A stretch of DNA of 55,514 nt from a virus. Position numbers and translations under genes: made by a program. How positions within the stretch are numbered: the stretch's first letter is position 1; every line of letters begins with the position of its first letter. The notes under the pieces were generated by a model that worked only from the letters and a program-made list of their open reading frames with translations, was not told the origin of the DNA and ran no database searches. Of this stretch, positions 7,427 to 15,820 are shown piece after piece. The stretch is from IMG/VR virus record IMGVR_UViG_3300036766_001792, positions 1 through 55,514 of that record. One strand, given 5' to 3'.

Positions 7427-7895
7427 CGAGTACGCCCTTCCTATACTGTATGATACCCCACTCGAGCACGCAGAGCGCGTCAGCCGTGTCCTGACTCGGG
7501 ATCTTCAGGCCAAGCCAGCGCCCGGCGACATACCCGGCGATGTCGGACTTGGACGCCCGCCCGCCCAGCCCGAGGTCGCGCTTCCAGACCATGTTGTTGA
7601 CCGTCACGTACGGGATCCCGGCGTCCACCAGGTGCGCCACCACGCCGCCCAGCACCTTCGCCAGGTCGAGCTCCGCGCGGCGGCCCCTGACGAACGATAT
7701 GTCCTCGATGAAGGCGCGCCCAACCGGAGTGAGCTGCCCGAGCCGGTTGCGGAAGTTCGCCATGAGCGCGTCAAACCTGTCTGCCGCCCTAGCGCCGCTG
7801 GCAACGACCTCTATCAACCGCGGAACAGTGGCCTCGCCATCGAATACGGCTATCGCGACCTTCTTCGTCGACAGGTCAATCGCGACGAGCGTCAA
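7392..7895 (-). CDS. RuvC-like Holliday junction resolvase
   Basis: 167 residues, apparently from TTG 7895, which overlaps the upstream TGA. It shows the RNase H-fold acidic residues in RuvC order: VAIDLSTKKVAIAVFD (first Asp), FIEDISFVRG (Glu), and SQDTADALCVLEWG (closing acidic cluster). Between them lies a helical section ending VNNMVWKRDLG. RuvC-type enzymes resolve four-way junctions, and phages use them to debranch DNA before packaging. The placement next to head-completion genes suits a packaging role. A GTATCATAC sequence inside its 3' end may be a promoter for the next gene. Confidence 0.8.
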   Translation of the reverse strand: MTLVAIDLSTKKVAIAVFDGEATVPRLIEVVASGARAADRFDALMANFRNRLGQLTPVGRAFIEDISFVRGRRAELDLAKVLGGVVAHLVDAGIPYVTVNNMVWKRDLGLGGRASKSDIAGYVAGRWLGLKIPSQDTADALCVLEWGIIQYRKGVLDGQELAEAQGG

Positions 7896-8083
7896 GAGAC
7901 GACCCCGTAGTTGCTGCCGTAGCTCGCCCCCGCGTCATCGGGCGCGTTGAGCGGGTTGACGTGCCGGAGCGTCTTCTTCCGCGGTCCGCTCTCGACCGGC
8001 ACCGCATACTTGCTCACCGCCGCGGCGAGCGCCAGCGCATGATCGCGCGCCAACCTGATGGCCTCGTCGTATCCACTCGTCAT
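7892..8083 (-). CDS. Hypothetical protein
   Basis: 63 residues from ATG 8083, with GGGGGGAG nine bases upstream. It has a helical N-terminal half (YDEAIRLARDHALALAAAV) and a Gly/Ser/Tyr-rich end. Its stop overlaps the TTG start of the resolvase. Function unknown. Confidence 0.5.
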   Translation of the reverse strand: MTSGYDEAIRLARDHALALAAAVSKYAVPVESGPRKKTLRHVNPLNAPDDAGASYGSNYGVVS

Positions 8084-8085
8084 CG

Positions 8086-8535
8086 CTACGAACTCCCCCC
8101 GAACTCGAGCACTATCCGCCTCTTGATGTACCGCCCGATGTCCGGGTAGACCCTGTCGACCGCGTCCTGAAGCCACGGCCGCGCCGCGCGGTCGTTCATA
8201 TGCCGGCTGAACGGCCCCCTGAAGTGCCCCCTCACGGCCACCAGCCTCCAGCGCCCCGACACTGTCGACCTGGGCCTGATGCGCATCCGGTGCGGCCTGA
8301 CCCAGTGGCGCCTGACCCACTCGTCGTGCGCCGGGACCCCGAAGTGCACCGGCACCGCGTGCCCCGACCTGTAGACTATCTCGAACCCGTCAGGCAGACG
8401 CCTGAACACGCCGCTCTTCTTGAGCTCGCCCTTGTCGACCGGGACGTCGCGGTCGGACTCCGTGAACATCTTCTCGCCGGCGTCCTGCAGCCCGCGGACC
8501 ATGGCGCGCCTGAGCCTATCCTCAAAGCTGGGCAT
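8086..8535 (-). CDS. HK97 gp10-like head-tail connector
   Basis: 149 residues from ATG 8535. It follows the HK97 gp10 pattern: an N-terminal helix (FEDRLRRAMVRGLQDAGEK), VPVDKGELKKSG, a beta section ending SGHAVPVHFG, and near the C-terminus ARPWLQDAVDRV. Members complete the head-tail joint of long-tailed phages. Residues about 75-115 are unusually rich in His, Arg and Trp for this family. It overlaps its upstream neighbour by 14 bases and lies downstream of portal and minor head genes, as expected. Confidence 0.7.
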   Translation of the reverse strand: MPSFEDRLRRAMVRGLQDAGEKMFTESDRDVPVDKGELKKSGVFRRLPDGFEIVYRSGHAVPVHFGVPAHDEWVRRHWVRPHRMRIRPRSTVSGRWRLVAVRGHFRGPFSRHMNDRAARPWLQDAVDRVYPDIGRYIKRRIVLEFGGSS

Positions 8536-8794
8536 CGCTTTCCACGTCCTGCTCGACGTACGTCGACATGTCAATGTACAGCAGGTCGCAGAGCGCCCGC
8601 ATCTCGTCCGTCACCTCCGCGACCCCGGCCTCGCCGGCCACCTTCAGCCTCTCCCTCAGGAGGGCCGAAAGCTTGTTGGACGCGATGAAGACCGCGCCCA
8701 TGCTTATGCGCTGCCCGGCCTCGCCGGCTGCCAGGCGCCTACGCAGGTAGTCGTAGTAGGCCTTCTGCTCCTTCGTGAAGCCCTTCCTGGTCAT
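8522..8794 (-). CDS. Hypothetical protein
   Basis: 90 residues from ATG 8794, with GGAAGAAG ahead of it. It is mostly helical (TKEQKAYYDYLRRRLAAGE, SALLRERLKVAGE) with an acidic C-terminus. It sits between the phosphoesterase and the gp10-like gene. It may be a head-tail joining protein by position, but no motif supports this. Confidence 0.55.
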   Translation of the reverse strand: MTRKGFTKEQKAYYDYLRRRLAAGEAGQRISMGAVFIASNKLSALLRERLKVAGEAGVAEVTDEMRALCDLLYIDMSTYVEQDVESDAQL

Positions 8795-10086
8795 TGCTTC
8801 TTCCACAGCGCGCCGGGCCGCTCCAGCGAAGCAGGCCGCGCGTACAGCGGCCTGAAGTCCGTGACCCCGTGCTCCTCGTGCAGGTCCAGCAGCCACATCG
8901 TTGGCGTCCGCAGTGCCTTGTACGTCGACTGCAGGTAGGACGACGTCGCCGGCAGCGCGCCATTGATCACGACCCAGCCGTCCTGCCTGATCGGAAGTAT
9001 GGCCGGCTGGTGCACATGCCCGAACAACACCAGGTCTCCGCCGCCGAGCATGTCCGTGAGCATGCGCGCCGCGTTTACGATCGGGTACCACGGGATACCG
9101 CCGTAGCTTCCGGTTCCGCCCTTGAACGACGAGCCGTGCTCGAAGATGATCTTGCGGCCGGCGAACTCCGTATACCCGAAGTACGTCGACCAGTTCTTAA
9201 CCGTCAGCCGCGGCTCGCCCTCGAAGGCGCGCACCAGGAGCTCGCCTATGAGCCAGGCATACGTGTCCACGTAGTCCAGCTCGCCGAGCCCCGAGTCCCC
9301 GCGCTTCGGGCTCGTCCGGTCGTGGTTGCCGCCGACGTTGTGCACCTCTATGCGCTTGACGCCAGGGAAGTTCAGCAGCGCCCTCAGGACGTAGCTGACC
9401 AGGTCGAAGACCTCGACGACCTGCTGGGTCACGAGTCTGTCTATCTTGGCCGCCTGTCCCGGGCGCATGCTGTCGTTCTCGTGCAGGTCCCCGTTGAGGA
9501 TGACGAGAATCTCCTCGATAGTCTGCCCCTTCACCTCGACATCGAAGATGGAGCGCGCGGCGCTTATCAGCTGCTGGACCTGCCAGCGGACGATCTCGGT
9601 CGTCTGCTCATAGATCCCGCCGGTGCTCTGGATCGGCGTCCGCTGGCCGAGGTGCCAGTCGGAGAGGTCCAGGACCCACCGATGGACGGGCTTGTGCGTC
9701 CGCTCATCGCGCGACACGAAGTCGTCCGCGAGCGGGAGGAGCGCCGTCGGCTCGAACGGCTGGAGGCACTCCCGGATCGTGCTGATGTACTCCTGCCTCT
9801 TGGCCTCGGTCCGCTGCAGCTGCGTTAGCTGCCTCAGCATCTCCCTGTTGTGCTGCCGCTCCTGCTCCTGCTTAATGGCCGCCTCGAGGTTGGCGCCGGG
9901 TGTCGACTCGATGCGCCCGCCGGCACCGCGCGGATACTGCACCAGCGCGCCGCCAGACTCGGCTATCGCCCGCCGCGCGTGCGACCGCTCCTCCTTCAGC
10001 GACTTCAGCCGCCGACCAGGGAAGTTGGCCGTCAGGAGCTCGTCGGTCACGCACTCGGCAATCAGGCGCCGCCTGTCGTTGATCAT
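8791..10086 (-). CDS. Calcineurin-like metallophosphoesterase
   Basis: 431 residues from ATG 10086 (AGGGGG upstream). Residues 1-120 are helical and charged, probably coiled coil. The phosphoesterase domain shows the metal motifs in order: LSDWHLGQ (about 139-146), NGDLHEND (about 198-205), GGNHDR (about 253-258), FEHGSS, and FGHVHQP (about 358-364). This family hydrolyses phosphoesters of nucleotides, DNA or proteins with two metal ions. The position between the minor head protein and connector genes is unusual. Mre11/SbcD or a DNA-end role is possible. The N-terminal half has no recognised match. Confidence 0.85.
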   Translation of the reverse strand: MINDRRRLIAECVTDELLTANFPGRRLKSLKEERSHARRAIAESGGALVQYPRGAGGRIESTPGANLEAAIKQEQERQHNREMLRQLTQLQRTEAKRQEYISTIRECLQPFEPTALLPLADDFVSRDERTHKPVHRWVLDLSDWHLGQRTPIQSTGGIYEQTTEIVRWQVQQLISAARSIFDVEVKGQTIEEILVILNGDLHENDSMRPGQAAKIDRLVTQQVVEVFDLVSYVLRALLNFPGVKRIEVHNVGGNHDRTSPKRGDSGLGELDYVDTYAWLIGELLVRAFEGEPRLTVKNWSTYFGYTEFAGRKIIFEHGSSFKGGTGSYGGIPWYPIVNAARMLTDMLGGGDLVLFGHVHQPAILPIRQDGWVVINGALPATSSYLQSTYKALRTPTMWLLDLHEEHGVTDFRPLYARPASLERPGALWKKQ

Positions 10087-10115
10087 GCGGTTATCCCCCT
10101 CTCAATCTCATCGGT

Positions 10116-10121
10116 ATAATA
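10116..10121 (-). promoter_or_regulatory. Promoter-like TATTAT element
   Basis: The minus strand reads GGGTATTATACCGATGAG just after the stop of the minor head gene and about 30 bases before the phosphoesterase start. It fits the GGTATNATA set. No good -35 box at 17 bases was found. Confidence 0.35.
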
Positions 10122-10125
10122 CCCG

Positions 10126-11004
10126 TCACGCGACCATCGCCTCGTACTGCCCGCGCGTTATTAGCCCCTGCTCGAGCATACGCTCCGGCGACTTGGGCGT
10201 CCGCGCCGCCGTGCAGCGGCAGTTGTAGGCCGACGTCTGGTACTCCAACCTGTTGGTGCGCCTGTTGACGACCGGCCACGGCTTGTTGTGGTCGTCGGTC
10301 CATCGCTTCTTGATCCCGTCGAACTCGTACGGCCCGTCGCGCTCGAAGAGGAGCGAGACGTCCTTCGTCCTGTCGTCGTGGGTCGCGACCCAGTGGTAGT
10401 CGTATAGGTACTTGTCGGCGTCGTTGTCCCACGCCGCGATCCTCCCGAGCGAGGTCACCTTCGCCGTTTCGGTCCTCACGACCAGCTCGACAGCCGACCG
10501 CGCCGCGCCTGTGCGCGCCTGCACCCTGTCTATCATGCTCCTGAAGCTGAACGGCCGGATCTTTCCCTCGCGGTCCACCCCGGCGTACGCGTCGCGGAGC
10601 ACCTCCTCGAAGAACTTCCGCTCGTCGTCGGCGAAGCGCCTGAGCGCCGGGACGAAGCCGTCCGGGTTGCCCTTGATCCAGTCAAGGGCCATGGCGTCCC
10701 CGTGGTCGGGCGCGATCCTCACGCCGGTGTCGACCACCCCGACCATGAACCCGGCGTAGAAGATGTTGTCTATCAGGTCGGCGTACGCGCCAGCAGTCAG
10801 CTCCGGCCACATCAGCAGCTTCTCGGAGACTACCTCGCGCGCCGTGATCGGGGTCAGCTCGGGGCCCAGCTTACGCCAGCCCTCGGCTATCTCCGACAGC
10901 AGCCCCTCGTAGGACGCGCCGAGCACGGCCTCGAGGCTCTGCGCTATCTCCTGCACGCCGGGGTATATGGTGAGGTGCGCGATGTCCGCCGGGTCTATCG
11001 GCAT
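10126..11004 (-). CDS. Minor head protein, Mu gpF/SPP1 gp7-like
   Basis: 292 residues from ATG 11004, one base after the portal stop. The C-terminal half shows the phage head-morphogenesis pattern: VVRTETAKVTSLGRIAAW (about 180-197), YHWVATHDDRTKDVSL, and YNCRCTAART near residue 265-270. These proteins bind the portal and are injected or help assemble the prohead. The N-terminal half is helical. Position directly after the portal is canonical. Confidence 0.85.
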   Translation of the reverse strand: MPIDPADIAHLTIYPGVQEIAQSLEAVLGASYEGLLSEIAEGWRKLGPELTPITAREVVSEKLLMWPELTAGAYADLIDNIFYAGFMVGVVDTGVRIAPDHGDAMALDWIKGNPDGFVPALRRFADDERKFFEEVLRDAYAGVDREGKIRPFSFRSMIDRVQARTGAARSAVELVVRTETAKVTSLGRIAAWDNDADKYLYDYHWVATHDDRTKDVSLLFERDGPYEFDGIKKRWTDDHNKPWPVVNRRTNRLEYQTSAYNCRCTAARTPKSPERMLEQGLITRGQYEAMVA

Positions 11005-12972
11005 CTAGATCTCCAGGCCGGGCTCGAGCCCCAGCCGAGCGTCCTCGTCCTCGTCGCCACGGGTGCTCATGGGCTCCTGCGGCGGCTCCTCCATGATCTC
11101 CCCGACGTCGCCCTCAGCCTCGCCCTCCATACCAGGGTCTGCCTTCTCCATCAGCCCGAACGTGCCTGGTGCCGTCGCGTCGCCGCCCGCTCCGCCCTCG
11201 CCCCCCTGCTGCGGACGCTCGGTGCCGGGCTTCACCTCGCCGTATATCTCGTACTCGTCGGCCCCCTGGTCGTAGCGGATGCCGAACCCCATCTGGGCCA
11301 TCCCGCTGGCCCACTGCATCTTCGTCGTGCGGACCTGCAGCTCGGCGAGCTCCGACACCTCCTCGGGCTGCAGCAGCCTCAGGTGCCAGTCGGTGATGCC
11401 GAACGCGGCGAGCAGCGCGGGGAAGACGGCCTCGTGGTACGCCCTCTGCTTGCCCTCGACCACGCGGCTCATGACGACCAGCTGCTGGCTCTCGTTGTTC
11501 AGCCCGCCCGCCGCCATGCTGTCGGACATCCATATGGCCGACACCCCGTAGAGTCCAGCGATGCGCTCCCTGATCTCGTCGCGGACCGGCAGGTAGTTCA
11601 GCTCGTCGAGGCTGTAGGCGAACCTGACGAACTCGGTCTTGCCCTGGCCGGTCTTGCTCGACACGGCGATCCACGGTATGTAGTGCGGGTCCTGCCGCAT
11701 GCGCGCCTCGATCGCGGCCTTGCGCTGGTCCATGCCCTGCGTGTCGTCCGTCGTCGTCGCGATTATGCCCTGCGGGACTTTGCGCTCGTAGAAGTAGTCG
11801 TACACGTACCGGTCCATCCCGATGAGCGTCAGCGCCTTCTCGTAGATGCTCAGGATGGGCGGGTAACCGTAGAGCTCCGTCGGCGTGTAGTAGCTCCAGT
11901 GGATCACCTCGTCGCGCAGGAGGTACATGACCTTCGTCTGCGCGGACCCGTAGCCGCCCTGCAGGTACTGCTCGTTGTACTTGTAGTAGACCGGATACGT
12001 CTGGAGCCCGCATTCGGGGCACCTGCCCCTCCACTCCTCGTCCCAACCCTCCTCGGCCGGCACCTCCATGATGTTGTCCCGGTGGAAGACGCACAGGTGG
12101 TGGCGCATGCCAGGTATGCCGCGGTAGTCGAGGTCGTACTCCAGCAGCACAGGGTCAAGCCTGAGGACGTGCTTCACGATCTTCCGCGGGTGGACGTCCT
12201 GGCCGCGCGCCGCCTGCTGCGCCTCCTCCTCCGACATGACGTACTCTGGGCGCAAGTAGAGGAACGCGTCGTCGACCGTGTTGACGTCGTCCTCGCACTC
12301 CCTGAGGACGGTCTCGAGGCTCTGCCCGAAGTAGTTGGCCTCGGTCAGGAAGCCCTCGAACCTCTCCTTCTGCTTCTCATCCGGTTGGTACAGCGGCGGC
12401 TTGACCGGCGCGCCCGGCAGCGGCTTGTCGCTGAGCCCGACACCCACTATCGCCGGCTCCCCGTCGGCCCCGAGCGGGACGTTCTGCCCGTCCTCTCCCT
12501 TCTTGGTCCACACCTTGCACACCCTGCACCGCGGGGTCCCATCCTTGTCCGTGAGTTTGCGCGCCTCAGATGCGGTGTACTCCTTGTCACACTGGCCGCA
12601 CTTCCACTCGAAGGCCGCCTCCCACTCGATGCCGCGCCGGAAGATCTCGTTGCGCAGGTGGGTGGTCACCGTCCTGATGTCGGCGTTGTTGTAGTGGATG
12701 ACGTAGAGGTCCAGCAGGTAGCGCCGGTCGGCTATGTACTGGCGCTTGCCCTTGAACCCGTAGTCGTTGATGCCTATGAGCCCGCCTGACGCCTGCGCGG
12801 CCGACTTAAGCATGGTATCGCGCGCGAACTCCACGGTCGACAGCCCCGGGCCGCCCTGCTTAAGGCGGGACTCGAGGAACTGGAAGAAGTCCATGCCCTT
12901 CTCGCCGCCGAACTGCGCGGTCGGCGCGGCCGGCGCGCCCTGGCGCCTACGGAAGAAGTCCAGTGCGCCCAT
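11005..12972 (-). CDS. Portal protein with zinc-knuckle insertions
   Basis: 655 residues from ATG 12972. The core is portal-like: NADIRTVTTHLRNEIFRRG (about 96-114), VIHWSYYTPTELYGYPP, a helical stem region, and QGIIATTTDD before a long C-terminal helical section. The last 80 residues are Gly/Glu-rich. Two cysteine clusters interrupt the fold: C125-x2-C128 with C149-x2-C152, and C294-x2-H297 with C318-x2-C321. Both look like zinc ribbons and are not usual in portals. The portal forms the DNA channel at one capsid vertex. It is followed directly by the minor head gene. Confidence 0.85.
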   Translation of the reverse strand: MGALDFFRRRQGAPAAPTAQFGGEKGMDFFQFLESRLKQGGPGLSTVEFARDTMLKSAAQASGGLIGINDYGFKGKRQYIADRRYLLDLYVIHYNNADIRTVTTHLRNEIFRRGIEWEAAFEWKCGQCDKEYTASEARKLTDKDGTPRCRVCKVWTKKGEDGQNVPLGADGEPAIVGVGLSDKPLPGAPVKPPLYQPDEKQKERFEGFLTEANYFGQSLETVLRECEDDVNTVDDAFLYLRPEYVMSEEEAQQAARGQDVHPRKIVKHVLRLDPVLLEYDLDYRGIPGMRHHLCVFHRDNIMEVPAEEGWDEEWRGRCPECGLQTYPVYYKYNEQYLQGGYGSAQTKVMYLLRDEVIHWSYYTPTELYGYPPILSIYEKALTLIGMDRYVYDYFYERKVPQGIIATTTDDTQGMDQRKAAIEARMRQDPHYIPWIAVSSKTGQGKTEFVRFAYSLDELNYLPVRDEIRERIAGLYGVSAIWMSDSMAAGGLNNESQQLVVMSRVVEGKQRAYHEAVFPALLAAFGITDWHLRLLQPEEVSELAELQVRTTKMQWASGMAQMGFGIRYDQGADEYEIYGEVKPGTERPQQGGEGGAGGDATAPGTFGLMEKADPGMEGEAEGDVGEIMEEPPQEPMSTRGDEDEDARLGLEPGLEI

Positions 12973-13323
12973 CTATTCCTCCTCGACGCGCGCGAGGATC
13001 GCGTCGGCGCTCATGATGAGGACGTGCGCGTCCTGTCCCGCGTCGTCCTTCAGCGCCCAGCGCCCCCCGGCCCACTGCTCGAACAGGATCTTCATACCCT
13101 CGGATATGCCGATCAGCCCACACTCCGGCCCCGCCCTGATGACGGTCCCGATCGTCGTAGTCAGCGTGCCCGGCTTCACCATCACGAGCCCTGACGGCCT
13201 TATCGGGTCCTCGAAGTCCTCGCGGACGACGAGCCACTGGCCGACCATCTCGAGCGCGGATACCGCCACTGACTGGCGCATGTAGCCGGAGCCCGGTATC
13301 TTGCTACTCTTCCGTCTCGCCAT
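12973..13323 (-). CDS. GroES-like protein (second copy)
   Basis: 116 residues from ATG 13323. GQWLVVREDFED, RPSGLVMVKPGTLTTTIGTV, VIRAGPECGL, GMKILFEQWAGG and VLIMSADAILARV follow the Cpn10 barrel order, with PSGLVMVKP in the place of the mobile loop. The first 25 residues (SSKIPGSGY region) are an extension. It resembles the 6305-6640 protein only in pattern, so the two are not a recent duplication. It sits between the terminase and portal genes. It may cap host GroEL or be a structural use of the fold. Confidence 0.65.
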   Translation of the reverse strand: MARRKSSKIPGSGYMRQSVAVSALEMVGQWLVVREDFEDPIRPSGLVMVKPGTLTTTIGTVIRAGPECGLIGISEGMKILFEQWAGGRWALKDDAGQDAHVLIMSADAILARVEEE

Positions 13324-13618
13324 CTTTGCCCTCTTCCTTCTGCTGCCGCCTGCGCCGTCTGGCCTGCACCCACGAGTCGAACAGCCTGCCCTTGATCGGT
13401 CCGTCCTCGACGTCGGGAGCCGTGCGCTTTGGCACCATCTTGTCGACGTACTCCCGCCAGCGCGCCAGCTCCTGCTCGATGGCGTGCTCGCCGTAGCCCC
13501 ACTCCCGCAGCTTGGCCGCGTACTCGTCCTCGGTCAGGTCCAGCAGCTCGGCGGGCAGCTGCGGGTGCTGCATGCGGCGCGCCATCGGAGACGGCAGCTG
13601 GAACCCTTCATTAGGCAT
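13304..13618 (-). CDS. Hypothetical protein
   Basis: 104 residues from ATG 13618, overlapping the stop of the HNH gene, with GAGAGG nine bases upstream. The middle is helical (LTEDEYAAKLREWGYGEHA) and the end is highly charged (QARRRRRQQKEEG). No family recognised. It lies between terminase and portal. Confidence 0.55.
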   Translation of the reverse strand: MPNEGFQLPSPMARRMQHPQLPAELLDLTEDEYAAKLREWGYGEHAIEQELARWREYVDKMVPKRTAPDVEDGPIKGRLFDSWVQARRRRRQQKEEGKDGETEE

Positions 13619-14051
13619 CGGCCAACGCCTCTCGCAAGTGCATAAACTCCAAACTCTCGGGCAGCCTACGAACGCCGCGCTCGTAGTCGTAGAGCAGCTG
13701 GCAGTTCAGGCAGCGCACGTCGACCTCGGCCGAAGTCACTTGCCCCCTTACAACAGCCCGATACAATGCAAGAGCTGACTGTCTGTTTTGACCACTTTGA
13801 CCACTCAAATGGTTGATCGACAAAACCAAGATATTCTCCGCCCCACAGTGAGCACACCGACCACCAAGAATCCTAATGGCCTTCTCCCTCGTGCGCCAGT
13901 AAACTCGCCTCTGAAGTTCAGCGAATCTAATCGAATTGTTTTTCGCCCATGTCATCGCACGACGACTACCTGCCCCAGGAAGTTTCGATATGCCGCCCTT
14001 CCATCTTCCATTCTGCGCACCGCGACGCGCCAGAAGCGAGTTAGAGACCAT
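13611..14051 (-). CDS. HNH-type homing endonuclease
   Basis: 146 residues from ATG 14051. It has NGRWKGG near residue 14-20 (a DNA-binding pattern common ahead of phage HNH nucleases), CAHCGAENILVLSINHLSG near 66-84 (first zinc Cys pair and the catalytic His), and VRCLNCQLLYDYERG near 112-126. The DNA at 13750-14000 is clearly richer in A and T than the flanking structural genes. This points to a separately acquired element inserted between terminase and portal genes. Confidence 0.8.
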   Translation of the reverse strand: MVSNSLLARRGAQNGRWKGGISKLPGAGSRRAMTWAKNNSIRFAELQRRVYWRTREKAIRILGGRCAHCGAENILVLSINHLSGQSGQNRQSALALYRAVVRGQVTSAEVDVRCLNCQLLYDYERGVRRLPESLEFMHLREALADA

Positions 14052-14265
14052 CGACCGCCTGCTCCTCCGCCTGCTCCTCCATCGTCTCGACCATCTCGTC
14101 GAACCTACGCAGCTGCGCCTCGCGCGCCTCTTCCGGCAGGCCCTGCTTCTTCATGAACTCTATGAACTGGCCGCGGCGGCCGCCTAGGCTGCCGGCCCGC
14201 TCCCTCAGTGCCCGGCGCCGGTCGGCCTCCTCGAGGTGCCGCCTCCTCGTGTTTATGCTTGGCAT
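14041..14265 (-). CDS. Small charged helical protein
   Basis: 74 residues from ATG 14265, 16 bases after the terminase stop. It is almost wholly helical and charged (RRRHLEEADRRRALRERAG, EFMKKQGLPEEAREAQLR), with probable coiled coil. Its end overlaps the HNH gene by 11 bases. No clear ribosome site is seen. Function unknown. Confidence 0.5.
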   Translation of the reverse strand: MPSINTRRRHLEEADRRRALRERAGSLGGRRGQFIEFMKKQGLPEEAREAQLRRFDEMVETMEEQAEEQAVDGL

Positions 14266-14281
14266 ATTCAGATCTTACCCC

Positions 14282-15820
14282 CTATCGCTCACTCTCGAAG
14301 CCCCGCGGGAGTCCCGTCGTGGGCCGCCCGCGCTGGCCCCCGAATATCTCGTTGGCGTCGCCGAGCACCGTCATGGCCGGCCCGTCCTCTGCGGCCTGCA
14401 CCATGAGCGCGTTCGACCAGAAGCTGTCGCCGTGGCCTTCCGAAGTCTCGAGCGACTTCAGCTGCGGGTTGACGGCGCATATCTGGCTCACCTGGCGCGG
14501 ATCTGGCAGCAGCACCAGCCCCGCCTCGTCCGGCCCCGCGAAGATCCTCCGCTCGAAGAGCAGTGCCAGCTGCGGCTTGCGCTGCTTCGTGAACTTTCTG
14601 CCGTATGCGCGCCTGCTGAGCCCGCGCTCGTCAAGCTCGGCCCTGGTCGAGTCGTAGTAAAACCGCGACACGTTGAAGTGCCCCATCAGCTTGTTGACCA
14701 GCTTCGCCTGCTGCCCGTACTTCATGTGGTCCACGAACCGCTGGTACACCTGCACGAGCGTCCCGTCCGGCGCCTGGACCGCGATGGAGATGTGCGTCGG
14801 GTGGACCTCCTTGCCTATGTCCATGCCGCCGTACGTCGGCCACCCGTCCGGATTATCGAACGGCTCGTCGAGCGAGAATGCCTGCAGCCCCGGCTCGACG
14901 CAGAGCTCGACGGCCTCGCGCGGCAGCAGGCTGTTGACGGCCATGAGCGGCACCAGCAGGTACTCGACCTGGTATGCGGTGCGCCCGACCCGGCGCCTGA
15001 TCTGCCTGAGCACGCGCCTGTCAAACCGCTCCGGCCACGCGACCCTGTCCGGGTCCGCCGGGTCCGTCTCCGCCGGGCAGCGGATCCAGAAGAACTCGTC
15101 ATTGGCGCGCAGCTTGTAGAGCGTGTCGTCGTACGACTGCGGCGTCCCGACCACTATCAGCGGGTCGTCCGGGCCGGGCAGCGACTGTATGACGTTGTTG
15201 AACACGGAGTTTATCTTCGCGATCGCGGCCGGCTCGAGCGGGTTAGTGTAGTCGCTAAGGATGTCATCGCATATGACGAACTTGGGGTGCAGCCCCCGCT
15301 TGGCCCCCATGACGCCTATCCCCTGGACCGCCGCGTGCCACGTCTCGCCGGTCCCGAACCCGCACACGAAGCTGATGACGTGCTCGGAGCGCGGCTTCAG
15401 GTCCTGGAAGAACCGGAAGTAGCGGTTGGCCTTGGCCAGGCGCTTGGCGATCTTGACGTGGTCGCGCGCCAGGTCCTCCTTGTACGAGACGACTATGCCG
15501 TCGACAAACGCCCACGCCTTGAAGATCTGCCAGAGCGTGAAGGCGTGGTTGAGGATGGTGCTCTTGAGGTGCAGCCTGGGGGCCATGACGCAGAGCCGCG
15601 GGTATTTCTGCGCGAAGCCTGCCCACACGTAGTGGAGCTTGCTAAGGCTGAACGGGTGCCGGCCGCGGTCGGCCATGACGAACGTCTCGCCCTCGAACGA
15701 CGCCGGGAAGATCTTCTCGAGGAAGTGCGGGAACGACGCGCACGCCAGCACGATGTCCCGGGACTCCTCGGCCGTGAACGGCGCCGGTGCCTCCGCGAAC
15801 GGTACGCCGGTCAGCTCCAT
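14282..15820 (-). CDS. terL: Terminase large subunit
   Basis: 512 residues from ATG 15820. The ATPase half has an altered Walker A (APRLHLKST, residues 80-88), Walker B (VICDD, 182-186) and the C-motif GTPQS (225-229). The RNase H-like nuclease half has GGMDIG (D334), YYDSTR (D390) and HGDSFWSNAL as the third acidic site. It cuts concatemers and pumps DNA into the prohead through the portal. The length is usual. It follows the probable small subunit with no gap. Confidence 0.93.
   Translation of the reverse strand: MELTGVPFAEAPAPFTAEESRDIVLACASFPHFLEKIFPASFEGETFVMADRGRHPFSLSKLHYVWAGFAQKYPRLCVMAPRLHLKSTILNHAFTLWQIFKAWAFVDGIVVSYKEDLARDHVKIAKRLAKANRYFRFFQDLKPRSEHVISFVCGFGTGETWHAAVQGIGVMGAKRGLHPKFVICDDILSDYTNPLEPAAIAKINSVFNNVIQSLPGPDDPLIVVGTPQSYDDTLYKLRANDEFFWIRCPAETDPADPDRVAWPERFDRRVLRQIRRRVGRTAYQVEYLLVPLMAVNSLLPREAVELCVEPGLQAFSLDEPFDNPDGWPTYGGMDIGKEVHPTHISIAVQAPDGTLVQVYQRFVDHMKYGQQAKLVNKLMGHFNVSRFYYDSTRAELDERGLSRRAYGRKFTKQRKPQLALLFERRIFAGPDEAGLVLLPDPRQVSQICAVNPQLKSLETSEGHGDSFWSNALMVQAAEDGPAMTVLGDANEIFGGQRGRPTTGLPRGFESER

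Noticed and set aside
7443-7460. GTATCATAC/TATAGG stretch as a promoter for the small basic gene
   Set aside because: It is inside the resolvase coding sequence and fits codons for GIIQY; kept only as a remark, not as a feature.
10702-12789. Long open frame on the plus strand opposite the portal gene
   Set aside because: It is a shadow of high GC coding DNA, with low-complexity Arg/Leu/Val content and no motifs, while the minus strand encodes the portal.
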